64,000 nt of DNA from Gp6-AA40 sp035492455 (GCA_035492455.1 DATJJE010000055.1:41090-105089); one strand, 5' to 3'. Counted from the first letter of the stretch, positions 1 to 10,120 are shown. The notes: a model not told the origin generated them from the letters alone. Translations and numbers: made by a program.

Positions 1-63
1 ATTCGGCTCGTCGGCCGCCGCACCATCACGCTCGACCAGGGGCGCATCGTCGAAGTCGCATGA
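1..63 (+). CDS. ftsE: FtsE, C-terminal end only (cell-division ABC ATPase)
   Basis: The first 20 codons in the window are open and end at TGA (61-63), reading RRTITLDQGRIVEVA at the end. This is the typical C-terminal tail of an ABC ATPase after the H-loop, where the strand containing 'L..G.i' precedes the stop. The stop overlaps the ATG of ftsX (60-62) in an ATGA arrangement. FtsE is known to pair with FtsX at the septum to control peptidoglycan hydrolases. The assignment rests mainly on the neighbour and on this tail, since the Walker motifs lie outside the window. Confidence 0.75.
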   Translation: MRLVGRRTITLDQGRIVEVA

Positions 64-956
64 GAGCCATTGATTACGCACTGCGCGAAGCGTGGGCGAG
101 TCTCTGGCGCTCAGGACGTTCGACCGTGTTTGCAGTCCTCGCGATAACGCTCGCGGCTGTCGTCCTAGGCGCGCTGCTCCTCGGAACGTGGAACGTCGAT
201 CGGCTGCTGTCGCAGTTGACCACGGCGAGTGAATTCTCAGTCTTCCTGCAGGATGATGCGACCTCGGAAGAGCGCGGCGCGATCGAAGCTGCGCTCGATG
301 AAAGCGGCGTCGCCGCGGGGCGGGAATATGTCTCAAAAGCGCAGGCGCTGACGCGCTTTCGCAGCGAGTTTGCGGACCTTGCGTCGCTGACGGACGATCT
401 TGACGACAACCCGTTCCCCGCGTCGTTGGAAGTGCGCGTGCGTCCCGAAGCGGAGCAAAGCGGGCAGGCTGACGCGCTGGTCAAACGCATAGCGGGAATG
501 CCGGGCGTCGCGGATGTCCGTTACGACCGTGAATGGCTTGCCCGGGTATCGAGCGGATTCAATGCCGTGCGCGGCGCCGCCTTCGCCCTCGCGCTGTTGA
601 TGGCTGTGGCGGCCGCGGTGACCGTGGCAGCGGTTGTCCGGCTTGGACTGCACGCGCGGCGCGACGAAATTGAAATCATGAAGCTCGTCGGGTCGCCGAT
701 CGGGTTCATTCGCGGTCCTTTTATCGCGGAAGGTGTCCTGCAGGGTGGCTTCGGCGCGGTTATCGCGGTGGCCTTGCTCTGGGTTGGCTTCATTGGTGTG
801 CGGGCGTGGTGGGGAGCCGCGCTGGCGGCCGTTCTGGATGGCGCCTCGCTGCAGTTCGTGCCGCTGTCCTGGATCGGATTGCTCGTCGCCGGCGGCATGG
901 CGGTGGGGGCCGCGGGCGGATTTGCCGCGTCCAGGCACGCCCGGTTGAATGGATGA
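60..956 (+). CDS. ftsX: Cell-division protein FtsX (ABC permease)
   Basis: 298 residues, the normal FtsX length. There is a short cytoplasmic N-terminus, a first membrane helix at about residues 22-42, and a roughly 120-residue extracytoplasmic domain with the family pattern 'SEFSVFLQDDATSEE' and a later 'ASLEVRV'. Three more helices follow at about 170-195, 222-245 and 265-290. The cytoplasmic segment 'EIEIMKLVGSP' between helices 2 and 3 is the conserved FtsX/FtsE contact motif. The start overlaps the ftsE stop, so translation is probably coupled. Known role: with FtsE it forms an inner-membrane complex that activates murein hydrolases through its extracytoplasmic loop during division. Confidence 0.93.
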   Translation: MRAIDYALREAWASLWRSGRSTVFAVLAITLAAVVLGALLLGTWNVDRLLSQLTTASEFSVFLQDDATSEERGAIEAALDESGVAAGREYVSKAQALTRFRSEFADLASLTDDLDDNPFPASLEVRVRPEAEQSGQADALVKRIAGMPGVADVRYDREWLARVSSGFNAVRGAAFALALLMAVAAAVTVAAVVRLGLHARRDEIEIMKLVGSPIGFIRGPFIAEGVLQGGFGAVIAVALLWVGFIGVRAWWGAALAAVLDGASLQFVPLSWIGLLVAGGMAVGAAGGFAASRHARLNG

Positions 957-1045
957 ACTCTGCCGCCGGCGCATGTGGAATACGCCGGATGCGCACACGT
1001 TGACACGCCCCGGACGGGCCGCTTAGACTGGGGGAAACCTTAGAT

Positions 1046-1357
1046 ATGCCTGCGTCGAGGAACCGTTTGTCGCGCTTCCTGGCCGATACTCGCCCGCAGT
1101 GCGATCCAGTATTCCATTCCGTCTCGAACTTCTACCGTGAAGAATTTGCGAAGTGCAAACGCTGTCTCGATCAGCAACGCGAGTTCTTCTCGGAGGGTGC
1201 CATCACCGATGTCGAGAAAGCCCTCGCCAAGGTGATGTCGCAACTCGATCGACTTTGCACCAAAGCTGACGCCGACCAGGTTGTCAGCCGCCTCCTCAGA
1301 CAGTTCGACGTAGTGACCGGCCTTTCGGCCTGGTCAGACCCCAGACACATTCACTGA
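1046..1357 (+). CDS. Small hypothetical protein, four cysteines at most, helical
   Basis: 103 residues beginning at an ATG 90 bases after ftsX. I do not recognise the family. Codon choice resembles the neighbours, with C or G at most third positions. The predicted content is largely helical and charged, including the segment 'DVEKALAKVMSQLDRLC'. Cysteines sit at about 19, 37, 40 and 70, with a CKRC pair. The stop (1355-1357) falls where the next gene, glycerate kinase, appears to begin, so the two would overlap slightly. It could be a real small protein or a chance ORF in the leader of the kinase gene. There is no membrane segment or signal peptide. Confidence 0.45.
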   Translation: MPASRNRLSRFLADTRPQCDPVFHSVSNFYREEFAKCKRCLDQQREFFSEGAITDVEKALAKVMSQLDRLCTKADADQVVSRLLRQFDVVTGLSAWSDPRHIH

Positions 1358-2661
1358 CCCGTTCCGTTCACAATCTTCGTTCCGACCTGCGCGACATTCT
1401 GTACGCAGCCGTACGCGCAGCCGATCCCACCCGTCTCATTCGAACAGCGCTCACCGAGGCTGCGTGTGTCGATCGTTTGAACGTGGCCGCGCGCATCAAT
1501 GTCGTTGCTGTCGGCAAGGCGGCAGGGCCGATGCTCGTCGCCTTCGCGCACCATGTTGGCCGGCCACTGTGGACGATCGTCGGTATTGGCCCGGTTCGTC
1601 CCGAGCAACTGCCGAAGAGCGCAGAGTGGTTCAACTCCGCGCATCCAGTGCCGGATGAACGCAGCGTAAATGCCGCCAGGCGCGCGCTCGATGTCGCGGC
1701 TGCGACCGGCGCTGACGACTTGTTGGTCGTCCTCCTTTCAGGCGGGGCGTCTGCGCTGATGGCGCTGCCGGCGGAAGGCATCGCGCTCGAGGATAAACAA
1801 GAGACATCGCGCCGGCTGCTGAAAGGCGGCGCCACAATCAACGAGCTGAACACCGTGCGTAAGCATCTGTCGGGAATCAAAGGCGGCAGGCTTGCGGCCG
1901 CAACGAGCGCACAAGTCATAACGCTGGTGATTTCCGACGTGGTCGGGGACGATCTTTCCGTCATCGGCTCGGGCCCAACGATGCCGGATCCCAGTACATT
2001 TGCCGACGCGCTGAACGTGCTTGATGTACGCGGCGGTCGCACGACCTATCCCGCCGCCGTAGTGGCACTGCTGGAACGCGGATCTCGAGGAGAGGTGGCC
2101 GAGACGCCGAAGCCTGACGATCGGCGTATGGCGAGATCGATTGCGCGGATCATCGGTGGACACATCACCGCTGTGGACGGCGCTGCGCAGTCGGCACGCG
2201 AGCATGGCTACGATGTGCACGTCATCGAGCAGCCGGTTGTTGGCGAAGCGCGTCAGGCGGCGCGCGCATTCATCGAGAATGCGCTCCGAGCCGCCGCTAC
2301 GCTCAAACGTCCGGCATGCGTCATCGGTGGCGGTGAAACGACGGTTGTGGTGAAAGGGAACGGCGTCGGCGGACGCAATCAGGAGTTCGCGCTGGCGACG
2401 CTTGCGTATCTGGCAGGGCCGGAAAGGACCGCCCTCTACATCGGCAGCATCGGAACGGACGGGATTGACGGTCCGACCGACGCCGCCGGCGCCATCGTCG
2501 ACAGCACTACCGCGCAACGTGCGTCCATGCTTGGGCTCGATCCGCAGCGGTTTCTCGACAACAACGACAGCTACCATTTCTTCAGCGCGCTGGACGACCT
2601 GCTTCGAACCGGACCCACCGGCACGAACGTTGGAGATGTCCAGGCCGCGCTAATCGCCTGA
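1354..2661 (+). CDS. Glycerate 2-kinase, MOFRL family
   Basis: The reading frame is recognisable from 'LRSDLRDILYAAVRAADPT' to the stop, about 430 residues, the usual length of the MOFRL-type glycerate kinase. The family motifs are 'VAVGKAAGPM' near the N-terminus, 'LLSGGASAL' (glycine-rich loop), 'TVRKHLSGIKGGRLA', 'ISDVVGDDLSVIGSGP' and the C-terminal 'GTDGIDGPTDAAGAIVD'. The enzyme phosphorylates D-glycerate to 2-phosphoglycerate using ATP in the cytosol. The first ATG or GTG in frame is far too late. A TTG at 1477 would remove about 40 conserved residues, so I place the start at a CTG at 1354 or close to it; the exact start is uncertain. It ends directly against the ATG of rnr. Confidence 0.85.
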   Translation: MTRSVHNLRSDLRDILYAAVRAADPTRLIRTALTEAACVDRLNVAARINVVAVGKAAGPMLVAFAHHVGRPLWTIVGIGPVRPEQLPKSAEWFNSAHPVPDERSVNAARRALDVAAATGADDLLVVLLSGGASALMALPAEGIALEDKQETSRRLLKGGATINELNTVRKHLSGIKGGRLAAATSAQVITLVISDVVGDDLSVIGSGPTMPDPSTFADALNVLDVRGGRTTYPAAVVALLERGSRGEVAETPKPDDRRMARSIARIIGGHITAVDGAAQSAREHGYDVHVIEQPVVGEARQAARAFIENALRAAATLKRPACVIGGGETTVVVKGNGVGGRNQEFALATLAYLAGPERTALYIGSIGTDGIDGPTDAAGAIVDSTTAQRASMLGLDPQRFLDNNDSYHFFSALDDLLRTGPTGTNVGDVQAALIA

Positions 2662-4800
2662 ATGCCATCAACACAGATTCGAAAAGTTTTGAACGAACGC
2701 GAAGTGGAGGGCCGCCTCGAGGTCAACCCGGCGGGCTTCGGCTTCGTCGTGCCGGATATGGAGGCGCCGCGTGCCCCGAGCCAGCGGAGCGCCTCCGGCC
2801 GCGTTGACGTTTACGTCGCCGCGGCAAATCTCACGGAGGCGATGCACGGCGACCGCGTGCTCGTACGCATCGAGCGCGAGACGCCGCGCGGCCTCGAAGG
2901 CCGCATCATCCGTATCATCAAGCGCGCGCACGACACGATCGTTGGCCGATTCGAAACCGATGCCGGCGATCTCGCGTACGTCATTCCGTTCGACCGGCGC
3001 ATCAAGGCGGATATTCACGTGCCGACGGGACAGACGTCAGCCGCCGAGCCGAACGACATGGTCGTCGTGCAGATCACACGCTGGCCGACCGCCACGCGAG
3101 GGCCGGTCGGTCGGGTCGTCGAGGTGCTCGGCAACGTCAACGAGCCGGGTGTCGACACCCAGATCATCATCCGCAAGCACAACATTCCTGACGCGCACTC
3201 AGAGGAATCGGTCGAAGAAGCACGGCGTCTTGGCACGGCGGTCAAACCGACCGACATCGAGGGGCGCACCGATTTCCGCCCGGTCACGACCGTCACCATC
3301 GACGGCGAGCACGCTCGTGACTTTGACGATGCGATTACGTTACAGAAGCTGCCGAATGGCAACTACTGGCTCGGCGTGCATATCGCCGATGTCTCGCACT
3401 ACGTGAAGGCAGGAAGCGCGCTCGATGGCGAAGCCTACGAGCGCGGCACGTCGGTGTATTTCACCGAACGCGCCGTGCACATGTTTCCCTCCGAGCTGGC
3501 CACCGGCCTGTGCAGCCTGAATCCACACGTCGATCGCCTGGTGCAGTCGTGCCTGATGGAAGTCGATCGCCGCGGCGACGTGCTTCGCTACGAGATGCAC
3601 GACGGCATCATCAACAGCGACGCGCGCATGACGTACACGGCGGTGAACGCGATTTTGACAGACCGCGATGCCGGCGCCATGGCTGAGTACAGGGAACTCG
3701 TGCCGCTGTTTGAAATGATGCGCGAGCTGTTCGACATCCTGAACGCACGCCGTCGCCGCCGCGGCTCGATTGACTTCGACCTGCCGGAGACCGAGGTGAT
3801 CCTGTCGGAGTACGGCGAAATCGAGGCGATCGTTCCGGCGGAACGAAACGTGGCGCACCGCATCATCGAGGAGTTCATGCTGCTGGCCAACGAAACGGTT
3901 GCCGGGCATCTCGATGAGCAGGGGGTCCCCACACTGCACCGCGTGCACGAACCGCCGGATGAGAAGAAGGTGGCGGAGTTCGAGGAATTCATCGAACCGC
4001 TCGGCTACGGCCTCGGCGCGAGCGGTCGCACGGTGAGGCCGAGACATTTTCAGAAGCTGATCGATCGCATCCGCGGCACACCCGAGGAGCGGCCGATTGC
4101 AGCCCTGATGCTGCGCACCATGCAGAAGGCGCGCTACGACGCGGTCAGCCTGGGTCACTTCGGGCTCGCGGCGGAGCACTATACACACTTCACCTCGCCG
4201 ATTCGCCGTTATCCGGATCTCGTGGTCCATCGATCGCTGCGCGAGTCGCGCCGCGGCCTTCTCACCGACGCGCGGCGCGAGCAGCTTGAAGAGTACTTAC
4301 CGGACGTCGCTCGTCACACGTCCGAGATGGAGCGGCGCGCGGATGAAGCCGAGCGCGAGCTGTTGCAGTGGAAGAAGGTCCGCTTCATGGCGGACAAAGT
4401 CGGCGACGAGTACGACGGCTACATCACAGGCGTCGCACCGTTCGGTCTGTTCATCGAGCTGATCGAGCACTACGTCGAAGGTCTCGTGCACGTGTCGAGC
4501 ATGGCCGACGACTTCTATCGGTTCCTCGAGCAGCAGCACGTGCTGCGCGGCGAGAACACGAAGAAGACGTATCGACTCGGTGACAAGGTGCGTGTGCAGG
4601 TGGTGCGCGTCGACATGGAACGCCGGCAGGTCGAACTTGGGCTGGTCGAGATTCTGGAAACAGTACGCCGTGAGGAACGGCGAGGCGCGCCGCGCGGCAG
4701 GACGAAACCAAAGAAAGAGGCGCGCCGCGAAGCGCGCCCGCGGCAGAAGCGGAAGCAGCGACCGGGACGACGCGAGCGCGTCGCCCGGCGCAAGCTATGA
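2662..4800 (+). CDS. rnr: Ribonuclease R (RNase II/R family 3'-5' exoribonuclease)
   Basis: 712 residues. An N-terminal cold-shock type OB fold begins at about residue 13 ('VNPAGFGFVVPD'). A second OB region follows, then the RNB catalytic domain, with the metal-binding aspartates in 'DGEHARDFDDAITLQ' and the conserved 'HFTSPIRRYPDLVVHRSL' near residue 510. A C-terminal S1 domain contains 'YITGVAPFGLFIEL'. The tail (last 40 residues) is almost purely Arg/Lys/Glu, as in RNase R proteins that unwind structured RNA. Known role: hydrolytic degradation of structured RNA in quality control. The gene abuts glycerate kinase without a gap and its last bases overlap the convergent tatA stop. Confidence 0.95.
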   Translation: MPSTQIRKVLNEREVEGRLEVNPAGFGFVVPDMEAPRAPSQRSASGRVDVYVAAANLTEAMHGDRVLVRIERETPRGLEGRIIRIIKRAHDTIVGRFETDAGDLAYVIPFDRRIKADIHVPTGQTSAAEPNDMVVVQITRWPTATRGPVGRVVEVLGNVNEPGVDTQIIIRKHNIPDAHSEESVEEARRLGTAVKPTDIEGRTDFRPVTTVTIDGEHARDFDDAITLQKLPNGNYWLGVHIADVSHYVKAGSALDGEAYERGTSVYFTERAVHMFPSELATGLCSLNPHVDRLVQSCLMEVDRRGDVLRYEMHDGIINSDARMTYTAVNAILTDRDAGAMAEYRELVPLFEMMRELFDILNARRRRRGSIDFDLPETEVILSEYGEIEAIVPAERNVAHRIIEEFMLLANETVAGHLDEQGVPTLHRVHEPPDEKKVAEFEEFIEPLGYGLGASGRTVRPRHFQKLIDRIRGTPEERPIAALMLRTMQKARYDAVSLGHFGLAAEHYTHFTSPIRRYPDLVVHRSLRESRRGLLTDARREQLEEYLPDVARHTSEMERRADEAERELLQWKKVRFMADKVGDEYDGYITGVAPFGLFIELIEHYVEGLVHVSSMADDFYRFLEQQHVLRGENTKKTYRLGDKVRVQVVRVDMERRQVELGLVEILETVRREERRGAPRGRTKPKKEARREARPRQKRKQRPGRRERVARRKL

Positions 4801-4944
4801 TTTCTCTTCGTCCTTCATACCGTCCTTGAAATTGCGGATGCCTTTGCCGATGCCGCGACCGAGTTCGGGCAGTCGGTTGGCTCCGAAAATGAGGACGACG
4901 ATAACGAGAATGATGAGCAGCTCAGGGAGGCCAATCCGGCCCAT
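4795..4944 (-). CDS. tatA: TatA, very short twin-arginine translocase subunit
   Basis: A 49-residue minus-strand gene, below common ORF cut-offs. It begins MGRIGLPELLIILVIVVLIF and continues with 'GANRLPELGRGIGKGIRNF', then 'KDGMKDEEKS'. This is the canonical TatA/TatE plan: a membrane helix at about 5-20, an FG.. hinge, and an amphipathic helix containing LPELGRGIGK. The long charged C-terminal tail seen in most TatA proteins (60-90 residues) is nearly absent. A strong GAGGTGA ribosome site lies seven bases before the ATG. Its stop overlaps the end of rnr on the other strand. Known role: pore component for export of folded proteins. No tatB or tatC lies nearby. Confidence 0.9.
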   Translation of the reverse strand: MGRIGLPELLIILVIVVLIFGANRLPELGRGIGKGIRNFKDGMKDEEKS

Positions 4945-5046
4945 AACGTCACCTCAAGCAGGCGGTTTGTCGGGGAAAGGCTGAATTGTACCATGCGGCT
5001 CCGGTCGGAATGGCTTTTGAACCGGTCCGTGCGGAGGTTCCCAAAA

Positions 5047-5940
5047 ATGAGACGGCTCATCGTCGCGACGGCCGTAGTTGCCCTGGGTGGAAGCGCGGCT
5101 GCATGGCGGCAGCAGGATCAAGGACAAGAAGGTCCGCTGGCGACGTTTTCGTCGCAGGCACAGCTCGTCGAGGTGTACGCCACCGTCACCGATGCAAACG
5201 GAGAGCTCGTCACCGGCCTGCGGCAGAATGACTTTCAGGTTTACGAGAACAATCGGATTCAGACGATCGAGCAGTTCGCCTTCGGAGAATTTCCGCTTAC
5301 CGTCGCCCTCGGCGTTGACCGCAGCTGGAGCATGGCGGGCAAACCGCTCGAGCTCGCGAAGCAGGCATCGAAATCGTTCCTCAATCAGCTGAAGACTGGC
5401 GACCGCTCGATGGTCGTCGCCATCAGCAGCACCGCCGATATCATCGCGCCACTCACGGCGGACCGGTTTAACCAGGCCCGTCTGATCACGACGCTCGATC
5501 CTTGGAGCACGACCGCACTGCGCGATGCCATCGTCGCGTCGCTGGATCGGCTGGAATCGGAACCCGGTCGTCAGGCGCTGGTGCTGTTTTCCGACGGCAA
5601 CGATCGCTACAGCAGTGCGACCGAAGCCGAAGTGATCGCGCGCGCGCGCCGTAGCAACGCCCTGATCTATCCGATCACAATCGGCAAACAACGGCCCGCC
5701 TTCCTCACGGAGCTCGCCGTCTTGACCGGCGGCCGCTCGTTCATGCTCAAGGATGCGACCGAGCTGGAAAAGACGCTGTCGACCATCGCGCGGGAACTCC
5801 GCTATCAATACCTGCTAGGCTACGCACCATCCGAGCCGATCATGCTTGGTACTCACGAATGGCGATCGATTCGGGTGGCGCTCACCGCGAATCATGCTGG
5901 CCTTCGCCTGCGTGCACGCGACGGATACACGACCGACTGA
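5047..5940 (+). CDS. Secreted VWFA-domain protein (acidobacterial type)
   Basis: 297 residues from the ATG at 5047, preceded at nine bases by GGAGG. An ATG at 4993 is possible but would place 18 extra basic residues before the signal peptide. The N-terminus 'MRRLIVATAVVALGGSAAA' is a signal peptide. A domain with 'YATVTDANGELVTGLRQNDF' and 'VYENNR.QTI..F' precedes a von Willebrand A fold whose metal site DRSWS is at residues 91-95. This arrangement matches the VWFA-related family widely expanded in Acidobacteriota. The function is unknown; the A domain suggests protein binding outside the cytoplasm. The stop overlaps the next start (TGATG), implying coupling. Confidence 0.85.
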   Translation: MRRLIVATAVVALGGSAAAWRQQDQGQEGPLATFSSQAQLVEVYATVTDANGELVTGLRQNDFQVYENNRIQTIEQFAFGEFPLTVALGVDRSWSMAGKPLELAKQASKSFLNQLKTGDRSMVVAISSTADIIAPLTADRFNQARLITTLDPWSTTALRDAIVASLDRLESEPGRQALVLFSDGNDRYSSATEAEVIARARRSNALIYPITIGKQRPAFLTELAVLTGGRSFMLKDATELEKTLSTIARELRYQYLLGYAPSEPIMLGTHEWRSIRVALTANHAGLRLRARDGYTTD

Positions 5941-6449
5941 TGCCTCACTCTCTCGTTATCGCGCTCTTTCAGGATCCGTCCGCGGCAGCCGGCGCGGCCA
6001 GGGACTTGCGCGCGCTCGGTATTCCGCGCCAACGGGTGTCGATTGTTGCGCGCACGCATGACGAAGAGGGGGTCCTGGCGCAGGCGTCGGACGGATCGCC
6101 AGGGTCGGAGCTCGAAGACTCACGTGCCGCATCGCGCCTGGGCGAACTGGCCGCGCATCTGGTCGCTGCTGTTGCCGTCGTCATTCCCGGTGTCGGACCG
6201 ATTGTTGCGGATGGTCCGCTGGCGGCGGCGCTCGGTGAAGCCGCGGGTCACGTTGCTGGCGATATTTCGCGAGCGCTCGAGCACGCCGGCCTGGAATCCG
6301 CGGAGGCGTCCCGATGGGAGCAGCGGATCGAGGCGGGCGCCTTTCTGGTGGGGGCACATGTCGAGAGTTCGACCATCGACGCAGCTCGCGACGTCTTAAT
6401 TCGTAATAACGGGTCACCTGTGGCCGTGGGAGCGTGGAGTGATTCGTAA
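5940..6449 (+). CDS. Stress-type conserved protein with glycine-rich membrane-like core
   Basis: 169 residues from an ATG overlapping the stop of the VWFA gene. The N-terminal part, 'ALFQDPSAAAGAARDLRALG' followed by 'RVSIVART', resembles the ferredoxin-like domain of general-stress 17M/YflT-type proteins. Such proteins combine a 'sequence-difference' domain with a hydrophobic Gly/Ala-rich stretch. Here that stretch is about residues 75-105 ('AAVAVVIPGVGPIVADGPLA'). The end, 'RIEAGAFLVGAHVES', resembles the second half of the same fold. The family call is by pattern only and the function is unknown. There is no signal peptide. Confidence 0.55.
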   Translation: MPHSLVIALFQDPSAAAGAARDLRALGIPRQRVSIVARTHDEEGVLAQASDGSPGSELEDSRAASRLGELAAHLVAAVAVVIPGVGPIVADGPLAAALGEAAGHVAGDISRALEHAGLESAEASRWEQRIEAGAFLVGAHVESSTIDAARDVLIRNNGSPVAVGAWSDS

Positions 6450-6467
6450 TTTCTCCGACGCTGTTGA

Positions 6468-6495
6468 GGTACCCCTTTTGCAGTTGCGGGGTATC
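6468..6495 (+). other. Candidate hairpin before the TonB-like gene
   Basis: GGTACCCC (6468-6475) can pair with GGGGTATC (6488-6495), giving eight pairs including one G-U, around a 12-base loop. It lies in the 62-base gap between the stress-type gene and the TonB-like gene, 17 bases before the chosen ATG. There is no T-run, so it is not a typical terminator. It could be a 5'-leader structure or chance. Confidence 0.35.
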
Positions 6496-6511
6496 AATAG
6501 GCTCGGTGACA

Positions 6512-7441
6512 ATGAGCCATACTGACGCCGCCGTAATGCCGCCAACCGCACCGCAGAGCACGTCCGCAGACCGCGCTCCAGCCCAGGGACACCTCTATGT
6601 CCACGCTGTGAACGGGCCGCCGGAGGTGCATTTCCTCTTCGAACAGCAGCAAAAGCGCCTCGGCGGGTCGATGATGGCGTCGGTTGTCAGCCACGGCGCA
6701 TTTGTATTGCTCATCCTGTTGATCATGCGGCTTGCGCCCAAGCCCGACGGCCACGCGATGCTTCTCAACCGCGCGCCAAGTGAAATCGTCTGGCTTGCCG
6801 AACCTGGCGCCGGCGGTGGCGGCGGGGGTGGGGGCAATCAACAGAAAGAGCCAATCAAGAAGGCTGAACTTCCCGGCAAGGAGAAGATCACGGTTCCGGT
6901 GCAGAAGCCGCCAGAGCCGATACCGCTCCCGGAAGTGAAGCCGCCGGAAGAGCAGAAGGTTAACATTCCGGCTGTCACGATGAGTGCCGAGAACGAAACA
7001 TCTCCAGGCCTCATCGAATCGAAGGAAAACACGACCTCACAAGGTACCGGGACGCAAGGCGGCGCCGGTACGGGCCAGGGCACGGGCATCGGCAACGGCC
7101 AGGGTTCAGGTCTCGGGGAAGGAAGCGGCGGTGGAACGGGCGGCGGGGTCTACCGTCCGGGCAACGGCGTCGATTCGCCGCGTCTGCTTCGCAGCGTTCG
7201 TCCGAACTACACCGCCGAAGCGATGCGCGCCAAAGTGCAGGGCATCGTCCGACTCGAGGGCGTCGTGCTGCCGGATGGAACCGTCGGCGACGTGAAGATT
7301 ACGCGGTCGCTCGATCCAACATTCGGCCTCGATCAGGAAGCAATCAAGGCTGCCAAGCAGTTCAGGTTCGTGCCGGGGACCCGTTTCGGTCAGCCGGTTG
7401 CCGTCCTCGTCAGCTTCGAAATCGAATTCACTCTTCGCTGA
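6512..7441 (+). CDS. TonB-family energy-transducer protein
   Basis: 309 residues from the ATG at 6512; a TTG 48 bases upstream is less likely because it reads through a hairpin. A cytoplasmic N-terminus of about 50 residues is followed by one membrane helix ('MMASVVSHGAFVLLILLIM'). Next comes a glycine run, a Pro/Glu/Lys segment ('VQKPPEPIPLPEVKPPEE') and a long Gly-rich linker. The C-terminal TonB domain contains 'VRPNYTAEAMRAKVQGIVRL' and ends 'FRFVPGTRFGQPVAVLVSFEI'. Known role of the family: spans the periplasm and transmits proton-motive energy to outer-membrane receptors. No exbB or exbD is adjacent, so its partners must be elsewhere. Confidence 0.88.
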   Translation: MSHTDAAVMPPTAPQSTSADRAPAQGHLYVHAVNGPPEVHFLFEQQQKRLGGSMMASVVSHGAFVLLILLIMRLAPKPDGHAMLLNRAPSEIVWLAEPGAGGGGGGGGNQQKEPIKKAELPGKEKITVPVQKPPEPIPLPEVKPPEEQKVNIPAVTMSAENETSPGLIESKENTTSQGTGTQGGAGTGQGTGIGNGQGSGLGEGSGGGTGGGVYRPGNGVDSPRLLRSVRPNYTAEAMRAKVQGIVRLEGVVLPDGTVGDVKITRSLDPTFGLDQEAIKAAKQFRFVPGTRFGQPVAVLVSFEIEFTLR

Positions 7442-7468
7442 AAAGCGGTTTTTGATAGTCTTCGCCAC

Positions 7469-7990
7469 ATGAAAACTTTTGCGTTGACGAGTGTCCTGCT
7501 CGTTGCTGGTTCGCTTGTGTATACGCAGGCGCCGGCTGCGACTGCATCAGCCACGATTAACGATGCGATGGGGAAGACAATCGGCACGGCCGCGTTGCGG
7601 GAGACGACGAGCGGCGTGCTGATCAAAGTCGATTTCACCGCTGCGCCCGCAGGCACGCACGCGCTGCACGTTCATACGACCGGCAAATGCGACGCGCCGA
7701 TGTTCATGACCGCCGGCGGCCACTTCGCGCCGGGCATGACGAAGCACGGACTGCTGGCGGCCGGGGGTCCACACGCGGGAGACCTGCCCAACATCTACGT
7801 GCCGGCTGACGGGAAACTGTCGATGGAGATCCTCGAACCAAACGTCACGTTGGCTGCGGGTCCGCGCTCATTGCTCGACGCGGATGGCTCGGCTATCGTG
7901 CTCCACGCGATGGCGGACGACTACATGACCGATCCCGCGGGTAATGCCGGCGGGCGCATCGCGTGCGGCGTTGTTGCCGCGTCCAGATAG
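7469..7990 (+). CDS. sodC: Cu/Zn superoxide dismutase family protein
   Basis: 173 residues with a signal peptide (first ~20) for export. The copper ligands are recognisable as HVH in 'ALHVHTTGKC'. Next come 'AGGHFAPGMTKHG' and 'GPHAGDLPNIYV' (zinc-site histidines), and near the end 'VLHAMADDYMTDPAGNAGGR' with 'IACGVV'. The Cys of TGKC and the Cys of IACG can form the conserved disulfide. Known role: converts superoxide to hydrogen peroxide and oxygen in the periplasm. The gene starts 27 bases after the TonB-like gene and may share its transcript. It ends ten bases from the convergent zinc-ribbon gene. Confidence 0.92.
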   Translation: MKTFALTSVLLVAGSLVYTQAPAATASATINDAMGKTIGTAALRETTSGVLIKVDFTAAPAGTHALHVHTTGKCDAPMFMTAGGHFAPGMTKHGLLAAGGPHAGDLPNIYVPADGKLSMEILEPNVTLAAGPRSLLDADGSAIVLHAMADDYMTDPAGNAGGRIACGVVAASR

Positions 7991-7999
7991 CTTCGCGCT

Positions 8000-8284
8000 T
8001 CAGGCTTTCGGCGGCGGGCTGATCACGAGGTGATCGCATTCATCACATCGCGAGTAGGCCACCCCTGAGGCAGACCGACCGAGAAACCGCATGCGGACGC
8101 TGTCGCATTTCGGACAGCGTCCAGTTTCCACGTCGGCCGGAGGGGACGCCTCGCCCGGCATCCAGACGTGACCGCAGTGATCGCATCGCAGGATGCTCGT
8201 TGGAGGGTTTTCCTGGGACTGGCCCATCTCGAGCGGTTGCGGGCTCGCACATTTGGGACAGGTAATCGTCGTCGTCGAAGACAT
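8000..8284 (-). CDS. Small double zinc-ribbon protein
   Basis: 94 residues with four CxxC pairs (CPKC, CDHC, CPKC, CDEC), arranged as two four-cysteine zinc ribbons of about 40 residues each joined by 'PPADVETG'. It has no membrane segment or catalytic motif. The family is not recognised; such proteins can be RNA- or DNA-binding or regulators. It is a single minus-strand gene downstream of the groEL terminator, so it is probably transcribed from its own promoter within 8285-8391, where I see no clear -35/-10 pair. Confidence 0.65.
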   Translation of the reverse strand: MSSTTTITCPKCASPQPLEMGQSQENPPTSILRCDHCGHVWMPGEASPPADVETGRCPKCDSVRMRFLGRSASGVAYSRCDECDHLVISPPPKA

Positions 8285-8391
8285 TGCACTGACGAGCTAG
8301 TCAACGCTCGTGCCCGCAATGCACGTCGAATTTCCCTTACCGTTCGCTCGTTTCACACATCTGCGTGCGCCCGATCGGTACACGCACCGAC

Positions 8392-8425
8392 AAAAAAGGC
8401 CGGCCGCATCGCTGCAGCCGGCCTT
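8392..8425 (-). terminator. Rho-independent terminator of groESL
   Basis: Read on the minus strand, the arm AAGGCCGGC is followed by a 12-base middle and GCCGGCCTT, then a run of six T. The stem can extend to 12 pairs with a six-base loop. It lies 28 bases after the groEL stop. Confidence 0.9.
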
Positions 8426-8452
8426 GGCCTTCGAACCTTCAAACCACCTCGC

Positions 8453-10081
<1,629 letters not shown>

Positions 10082-10099
10082 GTTTATTGATCTCCTGCT

Positions 10100-10119
10100 G
10101 GCGGATCTGCCGATCCGCC
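10100..10119 (-). other. Intercistronic hairpin between groES and groEL
   Basis: Read on the minus strand, GGCGGATC, a four-base loop and GATCCGCC form a perfect eight-pair stem just after the groES stop. It lies immediately before the AGGAG site of groEL and has no T-run. It may set the relative stability or translation of the two messages; that role is inference. Confidence 0.6.
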
Positions 10120-10120
10120 T

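Noticed and set aside
3340..4230. A 296-residue minus-strand frame opposite rnr
   Set aside because: Lies entirely within the catalytic domain of RNase R and has no recognisable features.
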